Below are positions 58,632-64,000 of a stretch of DNA of 64,000 bases, one piece after another. Position 1 is the first letter of the stretch; each line of letters begins with the position of its first letter. The position numbers and the translations under genes are program-made. A model generated the notes under the pieces. The model did no database searches, was not told the origin of the DNA, and saw nothing but the letters and a program-made list of their open reading frames with translations. The DNA comes from Sphingomonas aerophila (GTDB lineage Bacteria; Pseudomonadota; Alphaproteobacteria; Sphingomonadales; Sphingomonadaceae): the NCBI RefSeq assembly GCF_014199305.1, contig NZ_JACIJK010000003.1, positions 124,001 to 188,000 on the forward strand, given 5' to 3'.

Positions 58632-61166
58632 TTACCCCGGGCAGTGATCGCCAGAGGCCGTCTCACGCAAGGCCGCACCCGACATTTCCAGGCCGAGCGG
58701 CTGGGCGCTGTCGATGCGGATCGCGTTCAGCTTGGTCAGGTCGGCGCCCTTCTGCGCGAAGCACCGTAGCGGCACGCGCAGCACCCGCCAGTCGGAGGGG
58801 CGGGCCAGCTCGCCGCCGATCGGCAGCGCGGTGCCGTCGACGGACAGCGACACGGGGCCACCTGCTGCACGGACCACTCGCAGCTCGAGCTCCAGCACCA
58901 TGGCCCCATTGGCCTCGCGCGACAGGTCGACAGGCGCGGTGCGGTCCAGCGCCAGCCAGGCGCGGCTTGCCCCCGACCAGGTTGCGGCCCAGGCATCCTC
59001 CTGCCGGCGACGGTCGACGCGGCGAAGGGTCAGAGCCTCGCTGCCATAGGTCGCGACCCGCGAACCAACCGCTGCGATGTGTGGCGACTGTGCATCGCCG
59101 ATGGTCAGGCGAAAGCCGTTTGTGCCGGTGCCGTCCTTCAGGAACACGCCGGGCGCCGCCGTGTCGGCCGCTACCGCCGCTTCGACCAGGGTGCCGACGC
59201 GGGCAGGGCGCGCGTAGCTCAGCCCATAGCCAAAGGCGAACTGCGGGTCATAGTTCGCCTGTCCCTTGTTCAGCGGCGTCTGGTCAGGCCGCCGCGGCCA
59301 GGAGAAGGACAGAGTGCCCGTGAAATCACGCGCGGGTGAGCCGCCCGGCCTGGCGATCAGCACGTCCGCGACTCCGGCGCCCTCTGACCCCGGCAGCCAG
59401 GCGGCCACGAAGGCGTCTGCCGCGTTGATCTGCGGGTTGAGGTAGAGGGGGCGCCCGGACAGCAGCACGGCAGCCGTCGGCACGCCCGCAGCGCGCAACT
59501 GGCGCAGCATGGCAAGGGTTTCCGCATTCTCGCTGTGCAGCGCGACATCGGCCTGATCGCCCTGGAACTCGGCATACGGATTTTCACCGAACACCACGAT
59601 CGCTCCGTCGGGTTTTGGCCCGGTAAACCGACCGTCGGGGCTGAGCACGGCGGTGCCACCGCCTGCTTCCACCGCTGCCCTGATTCCGCCCCAGATGGAC
59701 GTCGCGCCGGGGAAGTCTGTGTTGCTGTTGTCGTTACCCTGCCACGACAAAGTCCAGCCGCCAGTCTGCTTGGTGATGCTGTCCGCGCCCGCGCCTGCAA
59801 CCATGATGCGGTGGCCGCGCGGGTCGATCGGCAGTACCCGCGTGTCGTTCTTCAGCAGTACGAGCGATTTCGCCACCGCTTCGCGCGCGACCGCGCGGTG
59901 GGCGGGCGCGCCGAGCAGCGCTTCGTTGCCCGCGTGGGGGCGGGAGGATGGGAGGCCGTGGTCGAACACGCCCGCGCGCATCTTGACCCGCAGCACGCGA
60001 CGAACCGCATCGTCCAGGCGGGCCATTGGAATGGTGCCGTCCTTCACCTCGCGAACCATGCTGGCGTAGAGCGCCTTCCAGTCTTCGGGCACGTTGAACA
60101 CGTCTACGCCCGCGTTGAAGGCGGCCGGGCAGTCGCCCTTGGCACAGCCCGGCACCTGGCCGTGCGCGTTCCAGTCGCCGATCACGAGGCCGTCGAAGCC
60201 GATCCTGTCCTTCAGCACGTCGGTCAGCAGGCCCCGGCTCGCATGGAGCTTTTGACCCTGCCATGACGAAAAGCTCGCCATCACCGACTGAACTCCGCCG
60301 TTCACCGCGGCCGGGTAGCCAGCGCCGTGCACGTCGCGCAGCACCTCTTCGCTGGCGCGATTGTCGCCCTGGTCGCGGCCCCCATCCGTGCCGCCGTCAC
60401 CCAGGAAGTGCTTGGCGGTCGAGATTACATGGTCCTTGTCCAGGAACTGCGCGCCCGTGCCCTGAAGCCCTTCCACCATCGCCGTGGCATATTGGGCGAC
60501 GATCGACGGGTCCTCCGAATAGCTCTCATAGGTGCGGCCCCAGCGGTCGTCCTGCACGACGGCGAGCGTTGGCGCGAAGCTCCAGTCCATGCCGAGGACG
60601 CGCACTTCAACGGCGGTTGCCGCGCCGATGCGGCGGACGAGGTCCGCGTCACGCGCGGCACCAAGGCCGATATTGTGCGGGAATAACGTCGCGCGAAACA
60701 CGTTGTTGTGGCCGTGCACCGCGTCCGATGCCCACATTATCGGAATACGGACGCCCTTGTTCGCCGGGTCCACCGACGCCTTCCAATAGCCGTCGATCTT
60801 GGCCAGCCATGCCGACACGGGCGCATGCTTGTCGCCGTTCGGCACGGAGCCGCCGCCATTCTCGATCGAGCCGATGTGATAGGTGCGGACGTCGTCAGGC
60901 GTGATCGACTTCATCTCGGGCTGCAGCGTCTGGCCGACCTTCTCCTCCACACTCATGCGCGAGAGCAGGGCGGTGATCCGCGCCTCCGTCTTGGGATCGC
61001 GGCGGACGGGGCTGTGCGCGACAGGCCAGCGGTCGGGATGCACGACCGGTGCCGGCAGGGTTGGTTGTGGAGGAATGGCCTGACCCGGGCTGTTCTGGGC
61101 GGCTACTGCCTGCCCCAGCACCAGGGGCGAGCAGGCAAGGGCTAGGAGACGGGCGCGGCGAAGCAC
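58632..61166 (-). CDS. Glycoside hydrolase family 3 beta-glucosidase/xylosidase
   Basis: 844 residues with a signal peptide (about 1-23). The GH3 N-domain nucleophile motif is VIGDWNAHG; KHFLGDGGTDGG is the Lys-His-Phe substrate loop, and the C-domain (LVLLKNDTRVLPIDP, then VLLSGRPLYL) carries the acid/base. A C-terminal carbohydrate-binding-like domain of about 170 residues follows. It would release sugars from beta-linked oligosaccharides in the periplasm. Follows GH39 and GH127 genes on the same strand after 50 bases. Confidence 0.9.
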   Translation of the reverse strand: MLRRARLLALACSPLVLGQAVAAQNSPGQAIPPQPTLPAPVVHPDRWPVAHSPVRRDPKTEARITALLSRMSVEEKVGQTLQPEMKSITPDDVRTYHIGSIENGGGSVPNGDKHAPVSAWLAKIDGYWKASVDPANKGVRIPIMWASDAVHGHNNVFRATLFPHNIGLGAARDADLVRRIGAATAVEVRVLGMDWSFAPTLAVVQDDRWGRTYESYSEDPSIVAQYATAMVEGLQGTGAQFLDKDHVISTAKHFLGDGGTDGGRDQGDNRASEEVLRDVHGAGYPAAVNGGVQSVMASFSSWQGQKLHASRGLLTDVLKDRIGFDGLVIGDWNAHGQVPGCAKGDCPAAFNAGVDVFNVPEDWKALYASMVREVKDGTIPMARLDDAVRRVLRVKMRAGVFDHGLPSSRPHAGNEALLGAPAHRAVAREAVAKSLVLLKNDTRVLPIDPRGHRIMVAGAGADSITKQTGGWTLSWQGNDNSNTDFPGATSIWGGIRAAVEAGGGTAVLSPDGRFTGPKPDGAIVVFGENPYAEFQGDQADVALHSENAETLAMLRQLRAAGVPTAAVLLSGRPLYLNPQINAADAFVAAWLPGSEGAGVADVLIARPGGSPARDFTGTLSFSWPRRPDQTPLNKGQANYDPQFAFGYGLSYARPARVGTLVEAAVAADTAAPGVFLKDGTGTNGFRLTIGDAQSPHIAAVGSRVATYGSEALTLRRVDRRRQEDAWAATWSGASRAWLALDRTAPVDLSREANGAMVLELELRVVRAAGGPVSLSVDGTALPIGGELARPSDWRVLRVPLRCFAQKGADLTKLNAIRIDSAQPLGLEMSGAALRETASGDHCPG

Positions 61167-61216
61167 GGGCAGGCGGATCCTCTCGACAATGATTGCCCGC
61201 TAGCGTGGCGGGCGCG

Positions 61217-62911
61217 TCACCGCTTGGGAAGCGCTTTCTGCGTCGCGACTCCGGGCGTCAGTTCAATCAACGTCACGCCCGATCGCGGCGCCGTCAGGTG
61301 CAAGGTGGCCTGGCCAGCTTTGACGCCGGCCCGCACCGTCTCCGCAACCAGGTGCGATGCCTCGATCAACCGCGCGCGCTGTTCGGTCGTCGGGGCCTGG
61401 GGCGATCCCATTGCCAGCCATGCAGCATAGCTGTTGGCGTGGGTTCGATCGACCCGCCAGCGGGTGACGTTCGCGCCCGAACCGAAGCGACTTCCCAGGC
61501 CACTGATCGTCAGGCGCACATCGGCATCGGCGCCGGGTAGATCGTCGTCGTGATAGTGCCACACCAGCACCGTCACCTTTTCGCCGTCACGCGCGGCAAT
61601 AACGCCAATGTCGGGCGCGTTGCGCACCCCCGCGATCATCACCTCGGCCAATCGCCGCTGGTGGTCGGACGAGGCGGGCAGGGTGCGGCCCCCTATCCTC
61701 GCGAACAGCTTGAAGACGTTTATGACGGGGAGATCGATACCCGCAGAGGTTAACTGGCGGAACCCGGCAAAGATCGGCTGGTCTTCATATTCGAATGCCC
61801 AACTTAGCACGCCTTCCAGCTTCAATCCCCGCGCATCGGCCAAGGCTTGCAACCGCGGAAACACCGCGGCGGTGTAGCTCGAATACATGGTGCCGTTGCG
61901 ATAGGCGTTGGCGGGACCCTGGCATGCGGCGCAGCCCTCCGGATCGGACTCGCCGATCACGATCGGCTTGGTTCGGAACATCGGGTCGGCCGCGATCTGT
62001 GCAAACTCATGGTCCGCGGCCTTCAGGTGGGTGGCAATTCCCATGCGTACGTGACCGCCACCCGGAGTCTCGATGAACTGCGGCTGGCCCTTGGCGTGGA
62101 AGGACAGGAAGTCGGTGGGCGTGCCCGCCGCCTTAACATGCGCCAAGAAGGCGGACATGAAATCGTCGCCGGCGCCCGCAATGTCAGGGCCGCCGACCCG
62201 TGCCTCGGGCAAAGCGCGCCGGACGCCTCGGATGGCTGTATCGTGAAGGCGAAAGAACTCCTCGCGCGTGCCGCCCCAATAATATTGCGGCAGGTTGGGC
62301 TCGTTCCAGGTCTGGAAGTACCAGCTCGCCACCTCCGCACGGCCATACCGTTCGACACAATGGCGGACCCACTGGAACACCAGCTCTTCCCACTTGGCAT
62401 AATCGCGCGGCGGAAAGGCCCAGCCGGTACGCAGGTCGCCGCTGCCGGGCCGCCAATCATGCTGGTAGGGCCGGGCGCGCGTGGAGAGAGCCTCGGGCAT
62501 GAAGCCTATTTCAACGTAGGGCTTCACCCGCCGCTCGCGGTAAGTATCGAAGATGCGATCGACGATCGTCCAGTTGTACACCGGCCGCCCCGCCGCCTCC
62601 TCGATATAGGCGTTGGTGGAGCCCCATTTCAGCGCGGGCGTGCCGTCGCCGCTGGTGAGCAGGTTGTGGGCGCGAAAATATACCCGGTCGGGGGCAAGCT
62701 GGCCCAGCGTTGCCAGTGTCGTGCGCCCATCCTTCATGGTCGCGTAATTGGGCTCGTCCGCACCAAAGAAGCGCCACACGGGCTCCACCGGCTTTCCGGG
62801 CTGGCCGGCGTTGACGGTGATCGTCACCGAGATCGGCGCGTCGCCCTGCTGCGCGGGCGCACCTGCGGTGGCGAACAGGGCGGCAAGCGCGAGGGCGCGG
62901 CGCCAGGTCAT
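61217..62911 (-). CDS. Glycoside hydrolase family 39 beta-xylosidase-like enzyme
   Basis: 564 residues with a signal peptide (about 1-21). The GH39 TIM barrel has the acid/base glutamate in YFQTWNEPNLPQYYWGG and the nucleophile in PIVIGESDPEGC, with a C-terminal beta-sandwich that includes SVTLIEL-like end strands. It would remove xylose or arabinose units from plant hemicellulose oligomers. The ATG overlaps the GH127 stop by four bases. Next to a GH3 and GH127 this indicates use of pectin or arabinoxylan. Confidence 0.85.
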   Translation of the reverse strand: MTWRRALALAALFATAGAPAQQGDAPISVTITVNAGQPGKPVEPVWRFFGADEPNYATMKDGRTTLATLGQLAPDRVYFRAHNLLTSGDGTPALKWGSTNAYIEEAAGRPVYNWTIVDRIFDTYRERRVKPYVEIGFMPEALSTRARPYQHDWRPGSGDLRTGWAFPPRDYAKWEELVFQWVRHCVERYGRAEVASWYFQTWNEPNLPQYYWGGTREEFFRLHDTAIRGVRRALPEARVGGPDIAGAGDDFMSAFLAHVKAAGTPTDFLSFHAKGQPQFIETPGGGHVRMGIATHLKAADHEFAQIAADPMFRTKPIVIGESDPEGCAACQGPANAYRNGTMYSSYTAAVFPRLQALADARGLKLEGVLSWAFEYEDQPIFAGFRQLTSAGIDLPVINVFKLFARIGGRTLPASSDHQRRLAEVMIAGVRNAPDIGVIAARDGEKVTVLVWHYHDDDLPGADADVRLTISGLGSRFGSGANVTRWRVDRTHANSYAAWLAMGSPQAPTTEQRARLIEASHLVAETVRAGVKAGQATLHLTAPRSGVTLIELTPGVATQKALPKR

Positions 62912-64000
62912 GCGCGAACGGGCTTAGGGCCGGCTGGCTCCAGGCTACGCACGCCATAGATGACGGCGTCACCCTTGCGCGCGGTCAGCTTCACCGTCGA
63001 CGTGGCCGCGGCCGTCGGGGGCAGGGCGTAGTCCACCACGACCCATTCCTCCGCCGAGGGCTGCTCTCGCCTTTCCGTCGCGACCAGCTTGCCGTCCACT
63101 TCAATCTCGACCGTTCGGCCCGTGTCGCGGCCCCAATAGGTAAGCTGGAGCAGGGCGGGACCGGGGCGCCGGGCAACGGTGAAGCGGACCGAACTGCCTT
63201 CCGGGATTGCACGATTGTGGCGGCCATAGAACTCGCCGGCCTTTCCGGTTGCGGCGACAAGCGCGTGGTCGACCTCCGGCTGTTGTTCGCCGATGTGGAA
63301 GATGTCGATCGTGCGCCTGACCAGGTCGGCGCGCTTCGCCTCCGCCGCCAGATAGGCGTCCTTGCCCGCCGCCCAGCTGCCGGGCGTGAAGGTGCGGAAG
63401 TACACGGCGGTGCGCCGGTCATACATGGGGAAAAACGGCCCAATCTCCCGCTCGTGCCCGAGCACGTCGGTGACGCGATAGCGGTGCGTTGCCCCCGCGA
63501 CCGGCGTCAGGGCAGCCTCCGGTCTTCCTGACGCAAGCAGGGCCGGCGCGGGATCATCGAAGCGCTGCGTCGCAGAACCCAGGTCGGCGGCGAGCACCAG
63601 CGGGCCGCTCAGAAAGGCATGGGTCCCAGGTGCGCCGGCCAACGGCTCGGCACGCAAGGTCATCGGCAGGGTGACGGCGATCCGGTCCCCTGCTTTCCAG
63701 CGTCTCGCTATTTGCCAATAGCCGTTGCGCGGTTCTTGCCTGAACGGCTGCTCGTTGATCAGCAACGTAGCACCCTCCGCCCAAGCAGGGCGACGGATCG
63801 CGATCGCCTGTCCGGCCTTGGGCGCGCGCGCGACGGTCAGCTGAACCTGCCCGTCCTGCGGGTAACGCGTGTCGAGTTCGATCCGCGGGCCGCCCGGCAC
63901 GTCCAGCGTCGACGGAATGAACAGGTTGAGGAACAACGTGTCCGGCCGCTGCCAATAGATCGAGTCAGCGTGCTTGGCATGACTTTCCATGCCGGACCCG
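62908..64000 (-). CDS. C-terminal part of a glycoside hydrolase family 127 protein (beta-L-arabinofuranosidase-like)
   Basis: The frame is open to the right window edge, so the N-terminus is missing. It has GMESHAKHADSIYWQ and DTLFLNLFIPSTLDV, sequences characteristic of DUF1680/GH127 enzymes, where nearby Cys/Glu residues form the active site. The C-terminal part is a beta-sandwich (FFPMYDRRTAVYFR). The enzyme should cut terminal beta-L-arabinofuranose. Its stop overlaps the GH39 start, and the operon likely goes on to the left of the gene's start beyond the window. Confidence 0.85.
   Translation of the reverse strand, partial: GSGMESHAKHADSIYWQRPDTLFLNLFIPSTLDVPGGPRIELDTRYPQDGQVQLTVARAPKAGQAIAIRRPAWAEGATLLINEQPFRQEPRNGYWQIARRWKAGDRIAVTLPMTLRAEPLAGAPGTHAFLSGPLVLAADLGSATQRFDDPAPALLASGRPEAALTPVAGATHRYRVTDVLGHEREIGPFFPMYDRRTAVYFRTFTPGSWAAGKDAYLAAEAKRADLVRRTIDIFHIGEQQPEVDHALVAATGKAGEFYGRHNRAIPEGSSVRFTVARRPGPALLQLTYWGRDTGRTVEIEVDGKLVATERREQPSAEEWVVVDYALPPTAAATSTVKLTARKGDAVIYGVRSLEPAGPKPVRA

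Overview
The window is GC-rich and densely packed, with many ATGA/TGATG-type overlaps. Its gene content (a TonB-dependent siderophore receptor with PepSY partner, RTX-type secreted proteins, a DUF6894 protein, a tryptophan-halogenase-like flavoprotein, surface-polysaccharide genes) fits an alphaproteobacterium of the Sphingomonas group. That placement is inferred from gene content; no rRNA or other marker is present. I saw no tRNA, rRNA, CRISPR array or insertion sequence.

Layout. (1) 1-16.5 kb is a surface glycan or glycolipid locus: a methyltransferase-like fragment, a GT4 glycosyltransferase, a HAD/half-UbiA fusion, a class III aminotransferase, a GT39-like membrane transferase, a UbiA prenyltransferase, a small protein, a GMC oxidoreductase, an SDR epimerase, a flippase-like membrane protein, a glycosyltransferase-like protein, an acyltransferase-3, an O-antigen-ligase/polymerase-like protein and a pectate-lyase-like lipoprotein. 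(2) 16.6-22.4 kb holds two convergent RTX calcium-binding proteins. The larger has two blocks of seven ~58-residue repeats, which look like two seven-bladed beta-propellers. A short motif (GAAAGGGGTAGG-like) recurs in front of genes in regions 1 and 2. (3) 22.9-27.0 kb is a five-gene cassette that resembles the teichoic-acid D-alanylation (Dlt) machine of Gram-positive bacteria: carrier protein, AMP ligase, SGNH protein, a 43-residue microprotein ending in FRYQGF, and an MBOAT acyltransferase. The SGNH and MBOAT genes each contain an in-frame TAG. (4) 27-45.8 kb is mostly housekeeping and small genes: TspO, a DCC protein, a hydrolase plus DUF3182 pair, two small genes with a shared leader hairpin, a spermidine-synthase-like protein, a Crp/Fnr regulator, two cation/proton antiporters, a PHB-depolymerase-like esterase, a tiny 23-codon gene with a full-strength Shine-Dalgarno, a medium-chain dehydrogenase, a YcaQ-type glycosylase, a dicarboxylate symporter, a TauD dioxygenase, a halogenase-like protein and a Phd/PIN toxin-antitoxin pair. 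(5) 45.9-50.2 kb is an iron-uptake operon. (6) 50.2-55.8 kb, on the minus strand, resembles a fap functional-amyloid operon: a low-complexity secreted protein, a small secreted protein, a C39-type protease, a further secreted protein, a FapF-like outer-membrane barrel, and a LuxR-type regulator gene upstream. (7) 56-58.6 kb has a second Crp/Fnr regulator, a polymerase-like remnant, a small LuxR-type HTH protein and a frameshifted PhyH dioxygenase gene. (8) 58.6-64 kb is a minus-strand glycoside hydrolase operon (GH127, GH39, GH3) that continues past the window edge.

Several genes look damaged (two internal TAG codons, one frameshift, one remnant). They may be true pseudogenes or sequence errors; the read data would decide.
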